From Lycocorax pyrrhopterus obiensis (taxonomy: Eukaryota; Chordata; Aves; Passeriformes; Paradisaeidae), in NCBI GenBank assembly GCA_014706295.1, contig JACSVZ010000004.1:6142965-6206964 (forward strand): a stretch of DNA of 64,000 nucleotides. The letters run 5' to 3'. How positions within the stretch are numbered: position 1 is the stretch's first letter; each line of letters opens with the position of its first letter. The translations under genes and the position numbers were made by a program. The notes under the pieces are model-generated. The model made no database searches and had not been told where the DNA came from. It saw only the letters and a program-made list of their open reading frames with translations. This document shows, in pieces, positions 1-10,937 of the stretch.

Positions 1-3000
1 ATAGCACCAGAGCAGTAATAAGGGAGCTCTGCCTACTGAATATTGACTTGTGCTCTGAGCCCTGGCTCACGCAGGCTGGGCATGTCACAGAGCTATGGAG
101 ATAATAAACTCCGCCGTGGAGGCACTGGGTAGACGAGGAGTTGAGGCTTTGCCAGTCTTTTCCCCCAGCTGGCTTCAGCTCTAGAGGAAGCTGCCTGCCC
201 GCCCATCTAATCACAGCTGAAGTGCCACAAAGGCAGCCACTAGCAAGAGGGCTGGAAATAAAACAATAGGAATAATAAGAGGGGGAAAAACAGATTCTTT
301 ATACTGTATTTAACATTAGCGATATTTTCTGCAGTTGTTTGTCTGTGTCCGGGGCTGTTCTCTGTAGAGCTGCACCAGCATTTTGGGGCAGGGAACTGAT
401 TTCCCTCAGGACTGACAGGCACTTGGGGACTTGACTGACTTGGGGTTCACCTGCACATCAGCAACCAGTGTGCAAGTATTAATGCCTGGCCCACTATGGA
501 AATGCAGGGAACGTTCTACATCATGCTACAACTGTTCCGTTCAAATGAAAAGACACCTTCCTTTTACCAGCGTGCTACAGGAAGTGAAGGATGCCAAAAG
601 CATCGAAACCCCAAAAAGTCAATTTGTACTGGAGTTGTACTCCAAGCTGATTCAAAAAATACTTGTTTCCAAATGTACTTCTCCTGAAATGTCTGTGTAT
701 CGTTGAGGGGAGGGAAAACGGGGAATAGAGGGGTTAAATCCTTAAACAAAATGCTCCGAAGGGAAAAAGCACTTGCCGCTCTAGGAACACAGGAACTAGA
801 AAAGCTACAGACGTAGGTAGTAATTTACCAGAACAAAGAAATTGGATAGAATTAGGTTTCATGTGTTACTATTTATTCAGCTCTAATGAAAGCCAAATAA
901 TTTGATAAAGCCTCAGTTCCCATCTGTATCTCTGAATTTCTGCACATATCCAAGACAGTTTCTATGGAGTGCATTTCAGATTTCAGAATTTTTGGTTCAG
1001 TTTTGGAATTCAGAAGTTCTGCTTCGTTACCAGAACAGCACTGTTAAACGATGATAAACACAATAATACGTTGAAATCCATACAACTCTTCAATATGCAT
1101 AGGCACTTTCTGAGTACAGCTTCCTTAAAGGGCAAGAGCACAATTATAATGTCTTATATTACTCTTTGAAATATAATAAAAAGTCCCTGTCTCAGCCGGG
1201 ATTAAAGGTGCATAAAAACAGTCTGTCATCATCTCAATGTCTGTGTTAGAGACTACAGTCAGAATCTTGATGTTATTTGGCACAAATATCAGCTTCAGTT
1301 TTTTTTCCTCAAAAAGATCTGCAGAAATATTAGCAATAAAAAAAGCGGGCTCTTAAGGATCCTGAAGTTTTCTGGATAACTTGCTGGGCAAAATGTGTGT
1401 CAATTCATGTTTGAAGCAAAAAATTTGGGGAAGATGAGAGGGTTTTCTAACCTGTTGAGAGAGGGGACTCCTCTGTCTGTGTTCTGGTTCAGCATCCCCA
1501 CCTGTGTGTCATTGTATTCAAAGACTGAAATACCTGGAGAAAGCAAATTTTCATGGGGGACTCGAGACACAAGTGGGACAAGACTGGCAAGAAGCACCCA
1601 GTGAACAGGTAGGTATGGCTACAGTGACCCTCCCTGACTTCCCAGCTGTCCCCGTCCCTGGCAATAGCCCCAAGGGAATTTGTTATCCTCAGCTCCCCGC
1701 ACTTGTCAAAAAAGCTGCCTGTTCTATTCAGGTGAAGTGTCAGCACTTCCACAAACCGGGCCCCACAAAGGGTGTGATTTTCTACCACTGAGAAGGTTGA
1801 CTGGTCTTCCTCCCATCTTTGGGAAGCTGAGGGCTTCCTGCAAGAAGCTGTCCCATATCTGCTCAGTGAGCACAGCAGGATCTGATGGCTCTAAGCATCA
1901 AACAGGTTTGAGTGCTTCAGGGATTTGAGGAAAAAGGAGAGGAAATAATCTGGTGGCTTCTCCTCACTATGCAAAATTAGTGAAGGTAGCACAAGCAACA
2001 AGCCCAGGATGCCTCGGAATGCCAAGCGTGTTCACTTATAAAATCCATGTCGAACATCTGCTTTTTGTACAACTAAACTCTGTATAATAGCAACCTTTTC
2101 CCCCCTTTCTCTGTATTTAGCAGCTGTTGCAGCCCAGCTCTTGAAAAAGAGGAGTACACATCACAAAGCAGTGTTGGAATCAAGCTGAGCTTTCTTGTCT
2201 GGGTTACGTTCCAGGCTCAAGGGACTGTGTGTTTTGAAAATGTCACTGTGCTACTTTTCCACTGAAGGTGGACTTACCAAGTCAGGTGACAAAAGCTAGA
2301 AAATGTAACCAGAAAAAAATAAATTCTTCTTCTATCCTAGTTTTTGTGTCATAACCATTAGTGCTATTTAATTAAGCATTCTTGGAGGTAATGCAAAGGT
2401 GACTACAGTTTTCTAAGAGGAAAACAACTGTCAGGCCCCTGCCACCCTCCTAAGCAAAGGAAAGCTGAAAGGCAACTCCCACAAAATAGCAGTCCCGCCC
2501 CTGACTTTGACAAAACTTTGGCAGGATATAATGGTTACAGTGTAAGGACAAGTTTGAGCAAAAGTGTATTAATGTATTTTGTACAGGATTCGGGGACTAA
2601 AATGTTCCTTCAGGACTGCACAGGAGCTTGCTCCAGGGATGGGGACTGATCTCACATTAACGCACACATGTACTCACATGAAGGGCATTGCAGTGAGCAA
2701 GGCTCATCTTTTCCCATCCCTCTTTTGCCTCCCATCTGCTCCTTTCCAAAAAAAGTCCAAGGATCTCAGCTAACCAGAGGCTGCGGCACTAAGGGTAGGG
2801 GAAGGGGGGGAAGGAGAGAAAGTTATTTTGTTTTGGCTCAGTTCTGTAATGAATTGCAGAAATTGATCTGTCATAGTGCAACAGATTGTAGCTTGATCTG
2901 CCAACAAATTGCAAGCAACAGTAGGTAATGACTAATTGCAAGTGTTGGAGGGGGGGTGTTCAATGCTTTTTTGTTTTGGGGTTTTTGGTTTTGGGGTTTT

Positions 3001-3274
3001 TTTCTAAGGAAAGGTAGTATTTTCTGAAGTAATACATGGACCCACTGACAGACTGGCAGTGTCCACACAAGCAACTTTACCTGGTTTTTAATCAAGCTGC
3101 ATTTCCAGTTAAATCTGCCAAGAACTACATGGACCAAGAGACATTGTTTACTCCTCTGAATGTGGCCAGGGTCTATGCTCCAATTTAGGGTAACAATAAA
3201 AAGCAACGTCTTCTGACACCAGTTCCCTCTGAGGTATAACAGAGAAAGAGGAAGGAAAGCAGCTTTTTCTCTGA
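1..3274. other. Intergenic DNA, no gene recognised
   Basis: This is the left end of the gene desert. All open frames here are short and none resembles a protein family I know. The sequence is mostly unique and moderately AT-rich. The only obvious structure is a G/T-rich low-complexity tract near its end, listed separately. I see no splice-site-flanked coding segment, no CpG island and no recognisable transposon. Confidence 0.6.
2947..3003 (+). repeat. G/T-rich low-complexity tract
   Basis: A run of G is followed by alternating T-runs and G-runs, including two TTTTGGGG units. It is the plus-strand counterpart of the A/C-rich CCAAAC-type tracts seen elsewhere in the window. It has guanine runs, but the loops between them are uneven, so a stable G-quadruplex is possible but not assured. 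Confidence 0.7.
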
Positions 3275-4159
3275 CTTTTGTTCTTGTTGTTTCTGATTAA
3301 GTTAGAAACTCAGAATTATTCTCAAGCACTGGATTTTAGAAAGTTCACCCACAACACAGTCTGGGGGAAGGCCAGGAACATCTATGAATATTGGACCAAA
3401 ACAGAAAAGAAAATAGAAGCAGGTAGGCAAGTAACACCAGGGAAAATCATCAAAAATAAAGTGCTTCTAGCACATAGGAAAAAAAAACCCAAAGAGATCT
3501 GTAATGAAACTGATGGAAGTGAAAGAGTGCACTGCATTTTATTCATTGTCATCTTTTCCTCTGTCACTCACAGCTTCAACTCCTCTGCAGCTCGCTGGTC
3601 TTGTAGCCTGTGGCAGGGTCACAGAAGACTCTCAGAGTTGCAGTGTGTGCAGACAGGAGGAGACAGAAGCAGAGTCATCCCTGGAAAGGGCACACAGATG
3701 AGCAGTACAGTGTCACCTAAATGCCACACTTGTGTTCTTGAAAGGCAGCACATTTCAGAGGGGAAAACATACATCCACATCTTGATAGCTACAAGCTTGC
3801 TTAAACTGCTTACATTTATTGTAAAACTGTCTCGGCTTTTCAACTTGTGTGCTGCAGACAACTTAAAATCCAGATTTTCAGCACAAATCTGCAGCTTCCC
3901 ATCGTCACCTATATCTTTTACATTTAAACACTACATGACAGCAGAGCCATTTGACAACAGTAATGCAGTGCAGCTCACACATCCAGAGCACGGTGTTGAC
4001 AGGGGTATTGTGATGAGCGAACATTGGTCTAGACAAGAGCCAAACACCAGCTCTGCGAACAATGGAGCATCCCCGGCAAGCCACGGGCAGCAAGGAGACA
4101 GCTTGCAGGAAAAGGAGAAATCTCTCTTTGGGGTGGGTTGTGTAGGTCATGTAGGGTGA
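3275..4159 (+). other. Long stop-free frame, 294 codons, unrecognised
   Basis: One forward frame stays open for 294 codons between the TGA at 3272-3274 and the TGA at 4157-4159. This is the longest stop-free run outside the CpG island. The first in-frame ATG is only at 3698, leaving 154 codons after it, so the frame does not look like a simple ATG-initiated gene. The translation is rich in Ser, Cys and His and has a basic stretch near codons 65-75. I see no domain, signal peptide or repeat, and it matches nothing I recognise. The reverse strand is also fairly open here, which argues for locally low stop density rather than coding. It may be chance, an exon of an unknown or long non-coding transcript, or an eroded transposon. 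Confidence 0.25.
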
Positions 4160-5744
4160 AACACATCCAGCACAAACCTGCTGTATAATCTGGGGTAGGG
4201 CCAGCAGGGGTGATGGGTGATGCCTGAACGCTGCTACCCCTCAGCACGAGGAAGAATTTCCTTCCCTGTGAATATTCAGAAATACAAGCATAAAATCCTG
4301 TATTTGTGAGGATCTGTGTTAATGTGATTTGACCTCTCATTGTTCGGGTAAAGCAAACATGACTAGGTCACGGCGTATTTCAGTTGCAGTTCTATTTTCA
4401 TATGGGAAATTCTGGTGAGTACTTTTTCCATACTTTGCTCAGTCCTCTTCAGCTCTAAATTCATTTAGGAGGAAAGTGCTTACATTCCATTTCTGTAGAA
4501 GCTAAGTCTGTGTATCTGTGTACTCAAATATCTTTAAAGGCAATTGTATTATACAAATCAGAGATACATTACTAACAACAAAGACATCCTGCCTTTTCTC
4601 TGAAAAAAAAAAAGCCAGAAAGCTTACAAGTAACTGTTCACTAACCAAATAAGAGGCTAAGAAAGATTCTCAGTATGTTCACAACATTCTATCATGTTAA
4701 TTCATCTAAGAGAGAATTTAAGAGAAAAGCAAGCACTGAGTCCAACTTTCTCTGCAGCAAGGCAGCTTGGTAAATTTTTGTATTATTTACAAATGAAAAG
4801 TAAGTGGAGAACAGCAACCCAGTTGACTAAGCAGGATATTTAAGTGCAATAGAGTGTGTCTGTTTTCCAGAGTGCCCTGGATATGCTAACTAATGTTTTG
4901 CTGTTACTTACCTGTAATATATTTATTTATTCAGCGTAATTGTTCCTAACTTACCTCAAGAGCATTTGCCAGACACACAGGAAAAGATACTTAATAAAGT
5001 GAGGATCATTTAATGATCGTGTTTGCCTTATAATGATCAAGCTGTTAAAAGCCCATGTAGGACATTGATCCTTACTCTACAATCACCAGGAGACTGAAGG
5101 CAGGTAAGGAAGGGAAATACTGGAAGCAGTAAGTGACTATCCCAGCCGAGTTACCAAACTCTGACAAGACCAAAGACAGAAAGCAAAGCACACAAACTGC
5201 AAGTAGCACCCAAATCCCAAAGAGAAGTGGTACTCCTTTGTACAGAAAAATCATAGCTGATAAATTGTCACTGGGCAATAACTTTAGAATTTTCATTGAA
5301 TAATTCTTGTACTTACAGCTCCTGTCTCTGATAGCAACTGATAGTGACTGCAGCAAGGAAGGGTGTCCAGCCTCTCCTGCCCCATTGTGTACCTGAACCG
5401 GGCAATACAGAACCTGGGAGAAAAAGGCATCCCACCATCCCAGCTGGTAAATCCCTTGTGTGCATGAAGAGCAACAGTAGCTCTTATTTAAATCCTGGTT
5501 CAAGGACTATAACCTACAATCAGAGTATTAAAGGTGAATTTGTGTTGGGCTTTCCGAATGTAAATAATTTGGGCTTTATTTCATCCTACAGCTCTGAGTG
5601 CCACAAGTTAAAGGCAAGCACCATGTGCTGTACTTTGTCACTCACTAATGAATCACTCTTTGGCCTGTTGTTGTTCTATTTTGAGTTCCCTCTTTTCCTT
5701 TTGTTACAGACAAATGTAATGAGAAGCAGCCGACTGGCCTGATC
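4160..5744. other. Intergenic DNA, no gene recognised
   Basis: No coding exon is supported. The sequence is AT-rich and mostly unique. A short near-palindrome built from GATCATTTAATGATC lies at about 5006-5020. A small open frame on the reverse strand (about 143 codons, 5072-5503) has no recognisable content and is treated as chance. Confidence 0.6.
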
Positions 5745-6200
5745 TATGCCCTTCATTATTTTATTTTATATGCCTCTGCCACATTTCCTCCTGCTCTTCT
5801 TCTTTCCAAACTAAATAATAATCCTGCCCTTTTTAATGTAGCTTTATATGAAAGGCTCTCAGAGGGTGCTACTCATTTTCTTTGCCCTTCTCTGGACCAT
5901 TTCTATTTCCGTTATGTCTTTGAGATAAGGTGACCAAAAGTGAACATGAATTCAAGATAAGGACATGCCATTGATTTATACATGTATGGCATTAAAATAT
6001 TTTCTTCTTTGTGATTTATCCTCTTCGACCACCCTCACATTGTGTTCTATTTCTTTTGCAATAACAACCAGCCCCATCCTAAAGAGCCTCTTAATTGAGC
6101 TGACTTCATTGACTCTTATCTGAGCACTGACTCAAAATGGAAAAACACACCCGAGAACCTGAATTTCAGTGTGGGCCACTTCATTATATTTGCCAAGTAC
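5745..6200 (-). mobile_element. Ancient CR1 LINE fragment, ORF2 C-terminal region
   Basis: Read on the reverse strand, this segment follows the 3' part of CR1 ORF2, downstream of the reverse-transcriptase core. Recognisable blocks in genomic order are the complement of the 'YKIMKG' region (about 5749-5770), the 'FSLEKRRLRGDM' region, the 'RRATKMI' region near 5881-5910, the 'RPHLEYCVQFW' region near 5930-5980, and the 'LGCI..' region near 6000-6070. Similarity fades by about 6200. Many substitutions and small indels disrupt the frame, so it is long dead. It looks closer to the older CR1 lineages shared with turtles and crocodilians than to the young avian CR1 tails elsewhere in the window. 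The match rests on memory of family consensus sequences, and the ends are approximate. Confidence 0.75.
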
Positions 6201-8106
6201 ACAGCTGGGTTAGCTCTGGAATTCCTCAAAATATTATGGAACACTGATTAGCCAAAATTATTTAGCATCATGTCAGCTCCCACAGAAAGCAATTAGTGGG
6301 GTCTTGTATGGAAGGAAAGGCAAAGGATGCAAAGAAGGACACTTTAGGCCAGTTTATTCTTGTGCTTGGTTTCCTCCTTTTCAACAGGTGTTAAACTTGG
6401 AGCAGGATCTACCCTGAAGTGATTCAGATTCCTTATGAGGTCTTTACACAGCACCCTGTAAAAGAACTTGAAAGACTAAATATGCTGAATGCACTAACAC
6501 CCTTTTCTGCCCTGCTTTGCGAGCCCTCTAAAATAAACCTGTGCTGGCTGTTGCACAAATCCCAGTTCCTTCTGATCCTGGAAATACTGTTATGTTCTAC
6601 ATGGCCAAAACGGAGCTTATTCCCAGCCCTGACACACAAACACAGGCCAGCCCAGTGCTCAGCTTGAAGTCAATCAAACACACACGTTTACCTAAAAATC
6701 TCTCCTAGGTTAAGGCTGTGATTTAGGGAAGCACTTAAGTGTTTGCACTATAAGTGCCTTTACTTAGCATGTGCATGACTTCACAGGCTTAACCACCCAA
6801 AAGGGCTAAGTGAAGACTGTCTCCAGCAAAGACAATAAATCTACAGTGGCAAACAAAAGGAGAGGTTAAAATTTCTATTTTCAATGAATTTTTTCCAATC
6901 AGTCCTTAAGTATTGGCATTTAGATCAGCAATTCTGAATGTTCAGCTCATCAAAAACATCAAGACATCACTGTCTTGCTTTTTATTCCTTGTTGTTCCTC
7001 ACGAGTAGCAACTGCACAATGAACTAGGAGAGAGGTTAACTTTTCTGTATTTTTTTCCTCTTTTAAAAATCTGTTGATAAATTCATCACTGAAAGACACT
7101 GAATCAGAGCCCAGAAACCGTGAAATTTAAGGATATGTGAAGCATGCACAGAAAGAACATATGCTTCCCCAGTGTCCTCAAATCTGCTTCAGTCCTAATC
7201 CTGGAAGGACCATCTCTAAGGGTGAGAGAGTAAAGGAAACCTCAATCCTTCTGTCAAACACTGGAGCACAAGTGCCCAGAGCAGCAGGGGTTTTACTGCT
7301 ACCAAAGTTGGGCAGGAACCAAGAACACCAACACATTTCCCAAAAGCCACTGGAAAGTCATTAGTCTTTTACTCACTGAATTACAACCAGGGATAGGCAA
7401 ATTCACTTAAAGAAAATGAAGCCCAAACCATCCAAAACTTTATCAGATACAAACCAGACCTTCTTGAAGCTTTGAAGGTGGTCATATACTTTTGTTATCA
7501 TTTTTTCTGGTTTGTATATTCTTGAGCTTCCTGGCTCTAGATAAAAGCACCTGAAATGTCAAGATACCAACTGCTTTTGCAGTACTTTCAATCAGTTTTA
7601 TAGATTCAAGTGCCTTAGATATTGAAAGTGCAGTTTAGTTTGCCTAATGCATAAAACCAGTACCTGACTTAAAAAAAAAAACAAACAGTTATAAAAAAAA
7701 GGTTGTAATTTATGTCTTTACAGTGCACCAGTCAGGGGTACAACCACAAAGAAAGCTACATTAATACAGAACAAACAACAGACAGAGTGGAAATTTTAGG
7801 ATCTTTCACGCTAATCAGTAAACTAAACTTGCACAGAAGGTGGAAATAAACATTCAACATGGGGCTCTATGGTAATACTAATGACAATAGAGCTTTTTCA
7901 TTTGTTGAATTTAATGCTAACCAGTGTACTGAAAATGTGTTACATTATTGCCTTGACCTGTCAAGAATGAAGGGGAGGAAATGTTGATTCTTAATTGTAA
8001 GATGGAAAGAAGAAAAAAAAAAGCCAACCAGTGCTTCAAAAAGTGAAAGGATCACGTGAATGAAATGGGGATCCACTTCAGGCTTCAGTGGAGTCCAGAG
8101 ATCCTG

Positions 8107-8275
8107 AGCAGGAGTGGCTGTTTGAACCCAGGTTTATGAAGCCAAGACTGACACGTGTGCCCAGCCTGAAGAGCTGTGTGACAGGTAACACACGCCTGCC
8201 AAGGCTGTGATGACACAAAGCCGTGGGCGTGTGGCTCTCGCTAAGTGGGATTTGAACGCAGGTCTTTAGAGATGA
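8107..8275 (-). repeat. Possible tRNA-derived SINE (MIR-like) remnants, paired
   Basis: Two copies of a TTTGAACSCAGGT motif start at 8121 and 8251, exactly 130 bases apart. Each is preceded by a short AGTGG-type segment. This is what the complement of the polymerase III B box and flank looks like in MIR-type, tRNA-derived SINEs. The surrounding sequence is too diverged to define element ends, and chance similarity to the short motif is possible. Confidence 0.3.
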
Positions 8276-9630
8276 ATGGTGTAGCAAAGATGGCTTTGCT
8301 TGCCGGCTTCACCTCCTGTCACCCAACCTGCAACAATTCCCTACAGGAAAACACCCTGTGGAGCACAGTGTCTAGAGCGAAAAGAACTATATGTACTAAA
8401 ACTTTCTCACACTCTGTGGTTCCTGTCTCATTGAGACACTGACCTAGGCTGCCAGGCACTAAGGACTGAACTGCTCCTGTTGATTTTATTTAGGCAAAAT
8501 CTTTTGAAATAACCAGTGAATGATTACAAAGTAATTACTTCAGAGTTATCAGCATGTGCAGCAGCTACATGCAAAAGATGACGTTCTTCCTTTCCGTTTT
8601 GGTTTGAAACATCAAGGAGGATATTATTTACATCTGGAAGAAATTATTTACATTACGGGTTTTTTTCCCCCAATTCACTTGCACAGCCTTAGTTTGTTCT
8701 AAAGAGGAGACAGATGAACAGGATTGTCCTGGCACGAGTCCTAGGGAAGTGTGCAGCTAGCACCAAGGAAGCTAAGAAACAACAGGCTGAGTCCATCCTA
8801 TCCCCCCTGAGGGTTTGTCGTCCCAACAGGTCACCCCTGATGCATTTCTCTGTGAGCTGCTGCCAACTGGTAAATGAGGTACAAATGCCAGCAGGGAAAC
8901 ACAGAGCTCTAACAGGTGCAGCCAGGGGAGCTGGACTCCACACCAAGGGATTGACCCCACAGCTGGGGATGTGCAACAGATCCTTCCACTGCATCTCATG
9001 TTTGGTATCTGCTTAAACGCCTGCTGAAAGGGAGGCTTCCTGTAAGGTGGCTCAAAAATGATTTAACGCAATTGCTTGAACATTAGGATTAGAACAAACC
9101 TGCAGAAACGCAGCAGCAATTAGCGCAGCCCAAACCAATTAGCCGTGTTATTTCTTTGTGGAGCTCCTGATGGCTCCTCAGCCAAAGAACGGTCTGTTCC
9201 CATCACTCCTCTTCAAACATTACCTTGCAACGTGGCCAGCCCACCAGCTCATCAAAACCACCGCGACCTGATGTCCTGCAGGTAAAGGCTTGGCTTTCTG
9301 CTGATTTATTAAAAGGAAAATCTTATATTTTACTGCTCACATGTACTCTCTAGAGCGCGGTCACATGACCAGGATAATGACAATCTGTCTCTCTGCTAAC
9401 ATTTCTCTACTTTGGTTATTTGTTTGATAAAGTGAGGAGCTTCCCTTTTGTTGCCCTTCATCAGAGCTTAATGTCTTTACTTTGGGATCAATATACTTTA
9501 TGAATAATTTTATTTCCTTCTATTTTTATGGTCTTTTCTCCTCATTATCATACTGAGTTTATTAGCTGGTGCTGTCAGTATCTTTACCCTGTCATATGTT
9601 CCTGAGGTACAGTAAATATCACTTGTGTTG

Positions 9631-9862
9631 TAATTAATATGCACACCCTCTGCAGTAATTAAAGCACAGACCCCTTCAACCAGCTGAGCTTCCTACACTA
9701 ATTCCACCTTATCTTCATAATGAACTTATTGTAATCTGAAACTACCACTGAATATTGTTCAGTAAGGATAGAAAAATGAAATCTAACGAGATGCAATAAT
9801 ATTTGTGAACATGTTAATATGAAAAAAATGAATTTAATTAGCATTAAATCTAATTAAATTTC
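9631..9862. promoter_or_regulatory. Candidate regulatory element: TAATTA cluster
   Basis: Four TAATTA homeodomain-type cores lie at about 9631, 9656, 9835 and 9851, with further TTAAT and ATGCA motifs between them. Such clusters are common in conserved non-coding enhancers of gene deserts, but they also arise by chance in AT-rich DNA. No conservation data are available here. Confidence 0.2.
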
Positions 9863-10327
9863 CTGTACAATCAAAATCCCCCCATTTATGCCACAAAAAC
9901 ACTGGTGGTGCAACACCAGTGCCCCTTCCAAGATTTACACCAAGATGGAGACCAGAGCCCTCATCCTCTACCCATGGAATTCTCACAGCTATACAGACGG
10001 TTCCCTGCCCATGGACAGTTTCAGAAAGGACTTAGAATCCCTATCCAGGGATGTGATTTGGAAGCAAGATGGGAAGGTAAAGATGGAGAGACAATTCAAG
10101 CCCTCCGAAAAGGGACCCAGCAATGAAACAGTTTGGCAAATGTTTCCAACAAGGGAAAGGAAAGGAATGTTGAATATATAAGCATGAGAGTGTAGCAGAG
10201 AATGATTAAAGGGAGACTGGCTACAAGAAATTTAGTTCCTATTTTCTGAAAACATTTCCATATGGGAGACTAGCGCCTAAGGTGCAGACTCACACAATAG
10301 GAAGAAAACTGGCAGCCTACACCGACT

Positions 10328-10500
10328 GAAAATTGGCTGAAGGGCAAGAAACAAACAGTGGAAGTAAATGGGATTATTTCAAGGTGGAAAGAGGTTACCA
10401 GTAGGGTACAGCCCAGCTTTCTAATTATTCACAGTAATGACTTGGATGATAGTATGGAAAGGATCATTTCCAAGATTCTAGTAACTGGGAAGCACAGCGG
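10328..10500 (+). mobile_element. CR1 LINE fragment, reverse-transcriptase domain
   Basis: The forward frame encodes ENWLKGKKQTVEVNG followed by a segment ending in SNDLDDSMERIISK. This parallels the CR1 reverse-transcriptase stretch that normally reads '..NWL.GR.Q.V.VNG....W..VTSGVPQGS..GP.LF..FINDLDD.IE...SKFADD'. The PQGSVLGP part has shrunk, and the catalytic FADD motif just downstream is destroyed, so the copy is dead. It is in the opposite orientation to the fragment at about 6 kb, so the two are separate insertions or have been rearranged. Confidence 0.7.
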
Positions 10501-10915
10501 TAATAAATACCAATGTAATCCAATAGCCATTTCATTAATAGTTAATTTGAGAACCAGAGAAGTTGCTTAGGGAAGTGTTTGCATGTATCATGAGGCAGGA
10601 TGGGGACACACAACAGCACAAAAACTGAATGACCTTCCCTTGTAAATGGTCATTCTAGAAGAGGCTTAAGCAACAGCCGTTGAACAGCTCCTTGTGCTCT
10701 ATTGATTGATGTCAATCTGTCCAGTTCCAGAGCGTTAACTTCACTTTAAAATGTGCCCTTTTCTGTCATTCTTTTCCTGCAACCCCCTAAACATGCCTCA
10801 TTTCCTACACCAAAAAAATTACGTGGTCAGATATTGATTTGTGACTCCCTGGCTGACATCTGAATAGTGAGAAAATGAATTCACTTAAAGACATGGGTGG
10901 GTAAATAAATAAAGC

Positions 10916-10937
10916 AAGGAAAGGAAAGGAAAGGAAA
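10916..10937. repeat. (AAGGA)n microsatellite
   Basis: Four tandem AAGGA units plus a partial copy, in an A-rich setting. Confidence 0.9.

Larger units (their letters stand above)
6201..10327. other. Intergenic DNA with SINE-like and AT-rich patches
   Basis: No gene is recognised. The stretch contains an A-rich tract at about 7670-7700, two tRNA B-box-like motifs near 8121 and 8251, and a TAATTA-rich patch at 9631-9862. Open frames at 8689-9016 and 9888-10181 are short and match nothing known to me. Confidence 0.6.

Noticed and set aside
4200..4330. Possible CR1 3' region (GAGGAAGAATTTCCTTCCCTG)
   Set aside because: The similarity covers about 25 bases, with no collinear blocks on either side.
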